This document shows, in pieces, positions 8,112 through 18,825 of a DNA stretch of 64,000 nucleotides. The position numbers and the translations under genes were made by a program. A model generated the notes under the pieces. It worked only from the letters and a program-made list of their open reading frames with translations. It was not told where the DNA came from and searched no databases. How positions within the stretch are numbered: position 1 is the stretch's first letter; every line of letters starts with the position of its first letter. The DNA lies in contig CAYQTL010000005.1 in the NCBI GenBank assembly GCA_964420405.1, forward strand, positions 62,001 to 126,000, given 5' to 3'. This DNA comes from CAYQTL01 sp964420405. Lineage in GTDB: Bacteria > Acidobacteriota > Thermoanaerobaculia > Thermoanaerobaculales > Sulfomarinibacteraceae.

Positions 8112-8754
8112 TCGTTGTTGGACGGAGGCCCCGGCGGCGGTGCCAGCTCATCAGCCAGGACGACACCCCATCAGCCACAGGATCGGCGGGCAGCCGCGGC
8201 GCATGGTCACCTCCGGCTGCTGGTCCACGCCGGAGCCGTGGACCGGCGGCGGGCCGGGGCGGTTCTCGACCTGTTCGACCAGGTCCGGGCGATGACCTGG
8301 CGGCTGCTCCACCCGCGGGGGGAGCACCGCCGCTGCACTGTGGTCAGAGATGGCCGCGCATCGGCGCGCGGAGGGCCTCCGACCCGCGTTTCGATCCAGC
8401 GACGCGTCACGGAGCCACTCGTGCGGGACGATCAGGTATTCAGACGACGTCCCGTCGGCGAGCTCAGCGGGCGACGGAGTCGCACGCGAAGTCGCCGAGG
8501 GTGGGTGGTGGCGGGGCGGTGGGCGGGACCGACACGAGCATCTCCTTCCCGGTCGACTGGGCGATCCCCGGCCACCCGCGGAGCGGGGCACGGCGGCGGG
8601 CGGCGGTCGGGCGGAGCCGCCGCGGGCGCGGGCGCCGGGCCCGCGCCGGCCGGGGTCTCGCGCGCTCCAGGGTTGCGGCCGCCATCGGGATCGGGATCGG
8701 GAACGGGATCGGAGCTTGAGGCGGTGCTAGGCTCGCAGGCCGGGGGGAGGGGAC
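8112..8754. other. About 640-bp stretch without a supported gene
   Basis: Open frames exist on both strands (for example 8151-8591 reverse, 146 codons), but none gives a recognisable protein, none has a ribosome binding site I trust, and residue composition is the Arg/Pro/Gly-rich pattern of non-coding frames in this GC range. It could be a decayed gene. Its end carries the hexamer tract at 8684-8712, and GGGGGGAGGGG just before the next gene is that gene's ribosome binding site. Confidence 0.5.
8684..8712. repeat. Hexanucleotide repeat, ATCGGG type
   Basis: Reads as three ATCGGG, one AACGGG and a partial ATCGG. It is the reverse complement of the CCCGAT tract at 6327-6374, so glnA is bracketed by inverted copies of the same short repeat. 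Confidence 0.85.
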
Positions 8755-9282
8755 ATGAGCCGATACCACGAGATGTCGAAGGAGGAGCTGCTGCGGGCGC
8801 TGGAGATGTTCGCCAAGAACTGGCTGGCGCACGACGGCTGCTGGTTCCTCGCCGCCGAGCAGCGCCACGGCATGGACGAGGCGATGGTGCTGGACGCCGA
8901 GGCGTGGCGGCGGTTCGCCGCGGCCGAGGCGGGACGGATCGTCACCGGCTTCGGGCTGCCGCGGGGAGGCGGGCTCGAGGCGCTCGAGGAGGCCTTCGGC
9001 CTGCGGATGTACGCCCTGATCAACCGCCAGCACGTCGAGTGGTCGGAGGACCGCCGCCGGCTCCGGCTGGTGACGGACACCTGCCGGGTGCAGGAGACCC
9101 GCCGCCGCAAGGGCCTGGCGGACTTCCCGTGCCGGCCCGTGGGCGAGGTCGAGTTCGGCACCTTCGCGAGCACCGTCGACCCGCGCCTGCAGACCGCCTG
9201 CGTCCACTGTCCGCCCGACGCGCCGGAAGGGAAGTACTGCGCGTGGGAGTTCTGGTTGGACGATGCGGCCGAGCAGCCGTGA
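8755..9282 (+). CDS. DUF6125-like conserved protein
   Basis: Soluble 175-residue protein of unknown function. The opening SKEELLRALEMFAKNWLAHDGCWFLA and the C-terminal cysteine segment (CVHCPP, then KYCAWEF) resemble proteins I know under the name DUF6125; that family name is from memory. The cysteines near 150-162 plus an earlier one near 127 could bind metal, but this is a guess. A G-rich ribosome binding site lies just upstream. The last 20 nt overlap the start of the PHP gene, suggesting coupled expression. Confidence 0.65.
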   Translation: MSRYHEMSKEELLRALEMFAKNWLAHDGCWFLAAEQRHGMDEAMVLDAEAWRRFAAAEAGRIVTGFGLPRGGGLEALEEAFGLRMYALINRQHVEWSEDRRRLRLVTDTCRVQETRRRKGLADFPCRPVGEVEFGTFASTVDPRLQTACVHCPPDAPEGKYCAWEFWLDDAAEQP

Positions 9283-10336
9283 CCGTTCGGGACCGACGCC
9301 CGGCGCCCTCGCCGAGGCGCTGTTCTCCCTGTCCGAGCAGGAGCCTCCCGGCGACCGGCGGGTGGCGCTGCTGAAGGCGGGCTACGCCGCCTTCGATGCC
9401 CCCCAGTCCGCCGGACGGGCGGCCATGGCGACCTCGCCGGACTGGCTCAAGCCGCTGGTGTCGCAGCTGCTCGCCTGCCACGGGACCGACGCCCTCGAGG
9501 CGGCGGTCCAGCGCCTCGGTGCCGGCGCCCGGCCCCGTCGGCGGGCGACGCGGGCCGGCTACCTGTCCCGCGCCGAGGTGGCGGGCGTCGTCCAGGCCGG
9601 GCCCGAGCACCTCCGTCCCGAGCGGCTGCGGGGTGCGATCCACTGGCACACCTCCGCGTCGGACGGCGCCGCGAGCCTCGAGCGGATGGCGCGGGCCTGC
9701 CAGCGGCGGGGCGTCACCTGGGCGATGGTGTCCGACCACTCCCGGGGGCTCGAGGTGGCGTCGGGTCTCGACCGGGAGGGCGTCCGCCTGCAGCGGCGGG
9801 CGGTGGAGGCCTGGAACCGGCGCCACGGTGACGAGCTGCGACTCGTCCAGGGGCTCGAGGTGGAGGTCCTGGAGGACGGGACGCTCGACGTGCCGGCCGG
9901 CGAGCGTCTCGAGGTCGACTGCGTGCTGGCCGCGGTCCACCGTCACTTCGACCCCGACCGCGACCAGACCGAGCGGCTGCTGCGTGCGGTGGCGACCCCC
10001 GGCGTGCACGTCCTCGCCCACCCCCGCGGCCGCCAGTTCCACCACCGCCCCGGCCTTCGGGCGGGCTGGGAGCGGGTGTTCACCGCCTGCGCCGAGCACG
10101 AGGTGGCGGTCGAGATCAACGGCTTCCCGCGGCGCCAGGACCTCGACTGGGACCTGGCGCGGCTGGCCGTGGAGGCCGGCTGCGAGGTGGTGCTGGCCTC
10201 CGACGCCCACGCACCGCACCATCTCGAGTTCGACGCCTACGCCTGCGCCATCGCGGCCCGCGCCGGGGTGCCACGCGACCGGGTGCTCAACCTCCTCCAC
10301 CCGGAGGAGGTCGACCTCTGGTTGGCCGGACGCTGA
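9263..10336 (+). CDS. PHP-domain phosphoesterase, PolX-type without polymerase domain
   Basis: 357 residues. The C-terminal two thirds is a PHP metal-dependent phosphoesterase: HWHTSASDG opens the metal site, SDHSRGL follows, then VLAAVHRH, VLAHPRGR, an EINGFPRR segment and SDAHAP near the end. This order matches the PHP domain of bacterial PolX. The N-terminal ~110 residues contain an ALAEALFSLSE...KAGYAAF pattern like the helical start of PolX, but the nucleotidyltransferase palm is absent. It may be a stand-alone exonuclease or phosphatase. It overlaps the upstream DUF6125-like gene by 20 nt and is convergent with glyA. Confidence 0.8.
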   Translation: MRPSSRDRSGPTPGALAEALFSLSEQEPPGDRRVALLKAGYAAFDAPQSAGRAAMATSPDWLKPLVSQLLACHGTDALEAAVQRLGAGARPRRRATRAGYLSRAEVAGVVQAGPEHLRPERLRGAIHWHTSASDGAASLERMARACQRRGVTWAMVSDHSRGLEVASGLDREGVRLQRRAVEAWNRRHGDELRLVQGLEVEVLEDGTLDVPAGERLEVDCVLAAVHRHFDPDRDQTERLLRAVATPGVHVLAHPRGRQFHHRPGLRAGWERVFTACAEHEVAVEINGFPRRQDLDWDLARLAVEAGCEVVLASDAHAPHHLEFDAYACAIAARAGVPRDRVLNLLHPEEVDLWLAGR

Positions 10337-10348
10337 CGCCGATCGGCG
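10337..10348. terminator. Palindrome between convergent genes
   Basis: CGCCGATCGGCG is a perfect 12-bp palindrome filling the 13-bp gap between the PHP gene stop and the glyA stop. It may contribute to bidirectional termination, but there is no T-run and the hairpin would have a tight loop. Confidence 0.3.
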
Positions 10349-10349
10349 C

Positions 10350-11651
10350 TCAGTACAGGGGGAATCGCGACGTCAGCCCGTGGACATCGGCGCGCACGGC
10401 GTCGATCCCGGCCCGGAACGCCGCCATCGTCGCGTCGTCCTCGCTGTCCTCGTCGAGGCGCAGCACGCGGTCGATCAGGTCGCCGACGGCGCGCATCTCC
10501 TCCGGCCCCATGCCGCGGCTGGTGACGGCCGGCGTCCCGATCCGCAGCCCGGAGGCGATGTACGGCTTGCGGGTGTCGAAGGGTACGGTGTTCTTGTTGA
10601 CCGTGATGTCCGCCAGCCCGAGCCACCGCTCGGCCTTCTTGCCGGAGATGAAGTCCGCTCCGAGGTCGATCAGGAACAGGTGGTTGTCGGTGCCCCCCGA
10701 CACGATCCGCCAGCCCCTGGAGGCGACCGCCTCACACAGCGCGGCGGCGTTGTCGACGATCCGCCGCTGGTATGTCTTCCACTCGGGCCGCAGGGCCTCG
10801 GCGAACGCCACCGCCTTGGCGGCGATGACATGCATCAGCGGCCCGCCCTGCACGCCGGGGAACACCGCCTTGTCGACCGCCTCCGCCCAGTCGGCGGCGC
10901 ACAGGATGAGCCCGCCGCGGGGGCCGCGCAGGGTCTTGTGGGTCGTGGTGGTGACGAACTGGCAGTGGGGCACGGGCGAGGGGTGCAGGCCCGCCGCCAC
11001 CAGCCCGGCGATGTGGGCGATGTCGGCCATCAGCAGGCAGCCGGCCTCGTCGGCGATCGCCCGCAGGCGCGCGAAGTCGATGATCCGGGGGTAGGCGGAG
11101 GCGCCGCACACCAGCAGCTTCGGACGGTGCTCGATGGCGAGCTCCCGCAGCCGCTCGTAGTCGATCGTCTCGGTGTCGCGGTCGACACCGTAGGCCACGA
11201 CCTCGAAGTGCTTGCCGGACTGGTTGAGCGGGTGGCCGTGGGTGAGGTGGCCGCCGTGGGTCAGGTCCATCCCGAGCATGGTGTCGCCGGGCTCCATCAC
11301 CGCGAGGTAGACCGCCATGTTGGCCTGTGCGCCCGAGTGGGGCTGGACGTTGGCGTGGTCGGCCCCGAACAGCTCCTTCGCCCGCTCGCGGGCGAGCTCC
11401 TCGGCGACGTCGACGTGCTCGCAGCCGCCGTAGTATCGCTTGCCCGGGTAGCCCTCGGCGTACTTGTTGGTCATCACCGAGCCCATCGCCGCCAGCACCG
11501 CCGGCGACACGAAGTTCTCCGACGCGATCAGCTCGAGGCCGTCGTTCTGGCGTCGCCGCTCGGCCTCGAGCGCGGCGGCGACCTCGGGGTCGGCGGCCTC
11601 GACGAGACGGTTGTGGACCTCGAAGAACTGTGCGCGCAGCGACTCGCTCAT
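10350..11651 (-). CDS. glyA: Serine hydroxymethyltransferase
   Basis: PLP enzyme that interconverts serine plus THF with glycine plus 5,10-methylene-THF, the main cell source of one-carbon units. The protein has 433 residues. The N-terminal ELIASENFVSPAV, the YYGGCEHVD segment, the PLP lysine within THKTLRGPRGG and the C-terminal TRGM stretch are all diagnostic. I set the start at the ATG at 11651, preceded by GGAGCAG; a longer in-frame extension upstream is the rpiB gene in another frame. The start overlaps the rpiB stop (ATGA). Last gene of the accD-folC-dgt-rpiB-glyA operon. Confidence 0.97.
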   Translation of the reverse strand: MSESLRAQFFEVHNRLVEAADPEVAAALEAERRRQNDGLELIASENFVSPAVLAAMGSVMTNKYAEGYPGKRYYGGCEHVDVAEELARERAKELFGADHANVQPHSGAQANMAVYLAVMEPGDTMLGMDLTHGGHLTHGHPLNQSGKHFEVVAYGVDRDTETIDYERLRELAIEHRPKLLVCGASAYPRIIDFARLRAIADEAGCLLMADIAHIAGLVAAGLHPSPVPHCQFVTTTTHKTLRGPRGGLILCAADWAEAVDKAVFPGVQGGPLMHVIAAKAVAFAEALRPEWKTYQRRIVDNAAALCEAVASRGWRIVSGGTDNHLFLIDLGADFISGKKAERWLGLADITVNKNTVPFDTRKPYIASGLRIGTPAVTSRGMGPEEMRAVGDLIDRVLRLDEDSEDDATMAAFRAGIDAVRADVHGLTSRFPLY

Positions 11652-12091
11652 GTCTGCTCCTTCCCGCCGGGATCGATCTTGACCACCCGCCGCTGGTGAC
11701 GGCCGCCGTCGAACGGGGTCGCGACGAACACCCGCGCGACCTGCTCGGCGACGCCGGGACCGACCACCCGGCCGCCGAGGCACAGCACGTTGGCGTCGTT
11801 GTGGCGCCGCGCCATCTCGGCGGTGAAGGCGTCCGTGCAGACCGCCGCACGTATCCCGGGGTGGCGGTTCGCGGCCATCGACATCCCGATCCCGGTGCCG
11901 CACACCAGCACACCGATCTCGGCGCGGCCGGACAGCACCTCCTCGGACACCCGGTGGGCGTAGTCGGGATAGTCGACGCTCGCGGAGTCGTCGGTGCCGA
12001 GATCCTGCACCACGTGGCCCCCGGCGAGCAGCGCCTCTCGCAGGTGGCGCTTGAGGTCGAGGCCCGCGTGGTCGGAGGCGATCGCGATCAT
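11648..12091 (-). CDS. rpiB: Ribose-5-phosphate isomerase B
   Basis: Interconverts ribose 5-phosphate and ribulose 5-phosphate in the pentose phosphate pathway. The 147-residue size is usual. Visible: IASDHAG at 4-10, the VDYPDYA segment at 39-45, Cys64 in VCGTGIGMSMAANR as the expected catalytic base, and the RRHNDANVLCLGGR helix with phosphate-binding residues. It overlaps both neighbours by 4 nt (dgt and glyA). The rpiB-glyA pair is common in bacteria. Confidence 0.95.
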   Translation of the reverse strand: MIAIASDHAGLDLKRHLREALLAGGHVVQDLGTDDSASVDYPDYAHRVSEEVLSGRAEIGVLVCGTGIGMSMAANRHPGIRAAVCTDAFTAEMARRHNDANVLCLGGRVVGPGVAEQVARVFVATPFDGGRHQRRVVKIDPGGKEQT

Positions 12092-13437
12092 CGGACGTCC
12101 TCCAGGAAGCTCTGCTCCGGGGCCGGCTGCTCGAGGGAGCGGAACTCCTCGAGCGCGAACCGGTCGCTCATGCCGGCGATGTGGTCGGCGACCAGCCGCG
12201 CGAAGCCCGGGGAGGGATGGTACCGGCTGGAGATCTCCGCCGCAAGGGACGGCAGCGGCCGGTCGCGCAGGTAGCGGAACCCGAGCTCGTCCCGCGCCCG
12301 CAGCAGCACGTAGTCCGGCAGCGTCAGCGGGTTGGCGTGGAACGCACGGAACAGCGAGGTGACCACCTTGCGGGCCCGCCAGTCCTGCCGGTTGACCCGC
12401 CAGTTGTTGATGATGCCGCGGTAGATGAACGCCTTCAGCTCGGCGAACAGGGGCTCGATCCCGGACGAGAACCAGATCGTCGTCTGGGGAACCGCGCGGG
12501 CGTGCTCGAGCCAGCGGTCGTGGCCGGTGATGCCGTGCCGCTCGGCGAGCCGTCCCAGTCGCGCCGCCGACGCCTCGACGACGTCGGTCACGAACAACCG
12601 GATGAGCGCCCGGATGAGCATGTTCTGGCGGCGCCACCGCCGCCGTTCCCCCGAGTAGGTCTCGCCGAGATCGGACACCGCACGCCGCGCCGCCGACAGC
12701 CGCTCGACGGCCGCAAGCTCGACCGAGCCCGCCCGCAGGCCGTCCTCGAGGTCGTGGGTCTGCTGGGCGATCTCGTCGGCGACGGCCACCGCCTGACCCT
12801 CCAGGTGGCACGGACCGTCGAGGCAGAGCGGCTCGACGCCGTCGAGCGGGAACGGGAACCGCACCTTCCACGAGGTGTGCTTCAGAATGCCCTCGCGGAC
12901 CTGGTCGGTGAGGTCGAGCCCGGGGTGGTCGTAGCGGCGTTCGAGCACGTCCACCACCCGCAGCGACTGGTAGTTGTGCTTGAACCGGCCGACCTCGGAG
13001 ACCACCGCGGGCGGCAGCGGGACCTCCGCACAGGCACCCTGCAGGATCTCGTCGAGCACCGCTTCGCCGATGTGGCCGAACGCGGTGTGGCCGAGGTCGT
13101 GGGCGAGGGCCACCGCCTCCACCAGGTCCTCGTTGAGCGCCAGCGCGCGCGCCACCGTGCGGCCGAGCTGGCCGACCTCGAGGGTGTGGGTCAGGCGGGT
13201 CCGGGCGTGGTCGGCGACGTGGGGCACGAAGACCTGGGTCTTGTGCTTCAGACGCCGGAACGCCCGGGCATGCAGCACCCGGTCGCGGTCGCGCTGGAAG
13301 GCCATGCGGATGTCGGGGTCGGCCCTGTCGAGCGGCGCGCCGCCGCGGGTCGCCGCCGACGAGCGGCAGGCCCACGGCGCGAGCCGCGCCTCCTCGGCGC
13401 GCTCCAGCTCGCGGCGGCCGAGCCAGAGGGCGGTCAC
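12088..13437 (-). CDS. dgt: dGTP triphosphohydrolase-like HD protein
   Basis: dNTP triphosphohydrolase that cuts dGTP or other dNTPs to the nucleoside and triphosphate. 449 residues from a GTG start that overlaps the folC stop (GTGA). The N-terminal part has RDRDRVLHARAFRRLKHKTQVF, then the HD metal site: RLTHTLEV (His), AHDLGHTAFGH (His-Asp), and a later Asp in VAVADEIAQQTHDLEDG. Length and order fit deoxyguanosinetriphosphate triphosphohydrolase-like proteins. Its place inside a folate/one-carbon operon links dNTP balance with thymidylate precursor supply, which is inference. Confidence 0.92.
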   Translation of the reverse strand: MTALWLGRRELERAEEARLAPWACRSSAATRGGAPLDRADPDIRMAFQRDRDRVLHARAFRRLKHKTQVFVPHVADHARTRLTHTLEVGQLGRTVARALALNEDLVEAVALAHDLGHTAFGHIGEAVLDEILQGACAEVPLPPAVVSEVGRFKHNYQSLRVVDVLERRYDHPGLDLTDQVREGILKHTSWKVRFPFPLDGVEPLCLDGPCHLEGQAVAVADEIAQQTHDLEDGLRAGSVELAAVERLSAARRAVSDLGETYSGERRRWRRQNMLIRALIRLFVTDVVEASAARLGRLAERHGITGHDRWLEHARAVPQTTIWFSSGIEPLFAELKAFIYRGIINNWRVNRQDWRARKVVTSLFRAFHANPLTLPDYVLLRARDELGFRYLRDRPLPSLAAEISSRYHPSPGFARLVADHIAGMSDRFALEEFRSLEQPAPEQSFLEDVR

Positions 13438-14639
13438 GGAACCTCCTCGGCGAGCAGCTCACCCACCAGGCGGAGGCTCCCCGCCGCCAGCACCGGGTCC
13501 GGCAGCCTGGCGAGCCCGTCGAGCGGATCCCGCGCGACCTCGGCGCCACCGAACGCCGCCCGCATCCGCTCGAGCGGCATGGCCCGCTCGTCGTCGAGCG
13601 GGCACACCACGACCTCGCCGACGGCCGGTCCGAGCGCCGCCGCCATCTCCTCCACCGGCTTGTCCTCGAGACACGAGAACAGCAGATGGGGCCGCAGGCC
13701 GGCGGTCCCGAGATGGGCCGCGAGGGCGACCGCGCCCTCGAGGTTGTGGGCGCCGTCGAGCAGCACCCGCCGCCCCGCGATGCTGTGAACCGACAGCCGG
13801 CCGGGCCAGGCCGCGGTCTCGATGGCGGCCCGCACCCGGTCGGGATCCAGGGCAGCGAGCCAGCCGCGGCCGGCGGCCGCGGTCGCGAGGGCCAGGGCGA
13901 GCTGCAGGTTGTGCCGCTGGTGGTCGCCGGGCAGCGGCGGTCGCACGTCGACGACGCCGGCCGGCCGCCACCGCAACCGCACGCGGCCGTCCTCGAGCGG
14001 CGCGACGGTGGCCACGCCGGATGCCGGCAGCGCCTGCGGGGCGCCGAGCGCCGGCACCAGCTCCGGGTCGAGCCCGGCGCCGTACAGGGCGAGCTCGGCG
14101 GCGGCCAGCGCGCACCCCTTGTCGGCGGCGATCTCCGCCCGGGTCTCGCCCAGCCAGCCGCGGTGGTCGGTGCCGACGTTGGTGAGGCCCGCGAGCGCGC
14201 TGCCGGCGAGCCGGGTCGCGTCCCAGCGTCCGCCCATCCCGGCCTCCAGCACCGCCACGCCGACCCGCCGCTCGGCGAACGCCAGCAGGGCCGCGGCGGT
14301 GAGCGTCTCGAAGAAGGTCAGCTCCGGGAACGGGTCGAGGCGGGCGAGCAGGGCGTCGAGCTCCTCCGGGGAGATCGTCGCGCCACCGAGGCGGACCCGT
14401 TCCTCCACCCGCACCAGGTGGGGGGAGGTGTACAGGCCGGTGTCGACGTCGTGGTGGCGCAGGATCGACTCCAGCAGGGCTGCCGTGGAGCCCTTGCCGT
14501 TGGTGCCGACCACCAGCACCGAGCGGAGCCGCCGCTGCGGGTCGCCGAGGGCGCCGAGGGCGGCTCGGAGTCGCTCGAGGTCGGGCCGGATGCGGGCGGG
14601 TCCGCGGGCCGCCAGCGTCAGCGGAAGTAGCCGAGGCAT
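13434..14639 (-). CDS. folC: Folylpolyglutamate/dihydrofolate synthase
   Basis: Mur-ligase-family enzyme that adds glutamate to dihydropteroate and to reduced folates. 401 residues. The ATP site VVGTNGKGSTAALL is at about 43-56; LYTSPHLVRVEER, the LEAGMGGRWDATR segment, TNVGTDH and the C-terminal domain start LDGAHNLEG follow. The start overlaps the accD 3' end by 22 nt, and its stop overlaps the dgt GTG start. accD-folC adjacency is widespread in bacteria. Confidence 0.95.
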   Translation of the reverse strand: MPRLLPLTLAARGPARIRPDLERLRAALGALGDPQRRLRSVLVVGTNGKGSTAALLESILRHHDVDTGLYTSPHLVRVEERVRLGGATISPEELDALLARLDPFPELTFFETLTAAALLAFAERRVGVAVLEAGMGGRWDATRLAGSALAGLTNVGTDHRGWLGETRAEIAADKGCALAAAELALYGAGLDPELVPALGAPQALPASGVATVAPLEDGRVRLRWRPAGVVDVRPPLPGDHQRHNLQLALALATAAAGRGWLAALDPDRVRAAIETAAWPGRLSVHSIAGRRVLLDGAHNLEGAVALAAHLGTAGLRPHLLFSCLEDKPVEEMAAALGPAVGEVVVCPLDDERAMPLERMRAAFGGAEVARDPLDGLARLPDPVLAAGSLRLVGELLAEEVP

Positions 14640-15418
14640 CGGGCGAGGGCACCCTTGAGCTCGTGACGGGGCACGACCATGTCGAGCATCCCGTGCTCGA
14701 GCAGGAACTCGGAGCGCTGGAACCCCGCGGGCAGGGTCTGCCGGATCGTCTGCTCGATCACCCGCGGCCCGGCGAAGCCGATCAGCGCGCCCGGCTCGGC
14801 GATGTTGACGTCGCCCAGCATGGCGAAGCTCGCGGTGACGCCGCCGGTGGTGGGATCGGTCAGGACGGAGACATAGGGCACGCCGCGGTCCTTCATCCGC
14901 GCGAGACCCGCCGAGATCCGCGCGAGCTGCATCAGCGACAGGATCCCCTCCTGCATCCGCGCACCCCCGGAGCACGACACGATCACCAGCGGCAGTCGCC
15001 GGTCGAGGCTGCGCTCGATGGCGCGGACGATCTTCTCGCCCACCGCCGAGCCCATCGACCCGCCCATGAAGCCGTACTCCATCGCCGCCACGATCGCCGG
15101 ATGGCGGTCGATCTCCCCCTGCACCACCCGCACCGCGTCGGAGCCGCTGAACTTCTTGTTGTAGACGCGCAGCCGCTCGACGTACGGCTTGGAGTCGACG
15201 AACGACAGCGGGTCGGCCGAGCGGATGCGACCGAACAGCGGCTTCGTCCTGCCGCCGTCGAGCAGCATCGCGAGGCGCTGCTCGGCCGTCAGCCGGAAGT
15301 GGTGCTCGCACTGCGGGCAGACCTGGTTGTTGTCGGACACCTCGCGGTGGTACAGGATCGCCCGGCACGAGGGGCACTTGACCCACAAACCACGAGGCAC
15401 GCCGCCGCTAGGACTCAT
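14618..15418 (-). CDS. accD: Acetyl-CoA carboxylase carboxyltransferase subunit beta
   Basis: Beta subunit of the carboxyltransferase that makes malonyl-CoA for fatty-acid synthesis. The 266-residue protein has the N-terminal zinc ribbon (CPSC and CPQC), then the crotonase-fold core with MEYGFMGGSMGSAVGEK, SCSGGARMQEG, the TDPTTGGVTAS loop and GFAGPRVIEQT. The partner subunit accA is not in this window. It heads a five-gene reverse operon; GGAG lies 6-9 nt before its ATG and a TAGGCT -10-like box lies about 55 nt upstream. Confidence 0.97.
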   Translation of the reverse strand: MSPSGGVPRGLWVKCPSCRAILYHREVSDNNQVCPQCEHHFRLTAEQRLAMLLDGGRTKPLFGRIRSADPLSFVDSKPYVERLRVYNKKFSGSDAVRVVQGEIDRHPAIVAAMEYGFMGGSMGSAVGEKIVRAIERSLDRRLPLVIVSCSGGARMQEGILSLMQLARISAGLARMKDRGVPYVSVLTDPTTGGVTASFAMLGDVNIAEPGALIGFAGPRVIEQTIRQTLPAGFQRSEFLLEHGMLDMVVPRHELKGALARCLGYFR

Positions 15419-15525
15419 CGTGTGCTCCGTCGGCCCGGTTGGCCGGCAGGGCCGGTTCCGCCCCGAGCGGGCAGCCTAGCCGAGAATCGCCGCCCGCGCA
15501 CGACGCGGCGCGGCACGACACGCGA

Positions 15526-15548
15526 CGACCCCGGACGGACCGGGGTCG
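15526..15548 (-). terminator. Hairpin after the coiled-coil gene
   Basis: Perfect 9-bp stem (15526-15534 with 15540-15548) and a 5-nt loop, 22 bases downstream of the coiled-coil gene stop. It separates the kinase/coiled-coil transcript from accD. No T-run follows. Confidence 0.5.
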
Positions 15549-15570
15549 CATCAGGACGTCGAGACGGCGC

Positions 15571-15798
15571 TCAGTTGCCCGAGGACTCCTCCTCGAGGTC
15601 GTTCGGGATTCCCAGGCGCATGCAGGCGGCGTCGTACATCTGCCGCGCGGCCTTCTGGCCGGCCTGCAGGTCGGCGATCTTCTGCTTGACCCTCGCCAGC
15701 TCCTCCTGGATCTGGTTCTCCAGATCCTGGATCTCCTGCTTGGTCTGGTTGAGCGCCTCCTCGTAGAACTTCTTCTGGGCATCGGAAAGCGTCGACAT
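15571..15798 (-). CDS. Small coiled-coil protein of unknown function
   Basis: 75 residues from the ATG at 15798, which has GGAGGAGGA just upstream; a GTG six bases earlier is the alternative. Residues about 5-50 form one long amphipathic helix with heptad-like Leu/Ile and many Gln/Glu/Lys (for example KQEIQDLENQIQEEL). A short tail ends in acidic residues. It follows the kinase chimera by 15 nt and is almost certainly co-transcribed with it, so it may be a partner or substrate. No family recognised. Confidence 0.7.
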   Translation of the reverse strand: MSTLSDAQKKFYEEALNQTKQEIQDLENQIQEELARVKQKIADLQAGQKAARQMYDAACMRLGIPNDLEEESSGN

Positions 15799-15813
15799 GC
15801 TCACTCCTCCTCC

Positions 15814-18579
<2,766 letters not shown>

Positions 18580-18825
18580 GGTGTCGACCTCGGCAGCTCC
18601 GGTGATCGAAGGGTCCAGCCTCATTATGTTCGAGCCCCCCCCAAAGTCAACCGCGGCCGAGGGATCCATTCGGCCCCCGACGCGAGAGGCCCGTCGGCCG
18701 ACGGCGGCCGGGGTGCCGCGAGCGTCGACCGACGCTGAACCGTCACAGAGGGAACCGAACCGGCGTGCGGGACGATATAGTATGGCGGTTCCGGCCCGAT
18801 CTACGGTGCCGCCCCGGGAGGCGAC
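18580..18825. other. Divergent intergenic region, kinase chimera and yebC
   Basis: 246 bp between two divergent starts. A TATAGT -10 candidate for yebC lies at 18776-18781 without a convincing -35. Short GTCGAC/GTCGGC palindromic pieces are present. No gene was seen. Confidence 0.4.

Noticed and set aside
8151..8591. Reverse open frame of 146 codons in the post-glnA gap
   Set aside because: No recognisable family, no ribosome site and low-complexity composition. Kept only as part of an unassigned stretch.
8064..9374. Forward open frame of 436 codons across the gap and the DUF6125-like gene
   Set aside because: It overlaps the better supported 8755-9282 frame almost entirely and shows the Arg-rich signature of a wrong frame.
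9396..11699. Forward open frame of 767 codons
   Set aside because: It is the shadow of the PHP gene and of glyA on the opposite strand; the translation is Arg/Pro/Ser-rich and has no domain.
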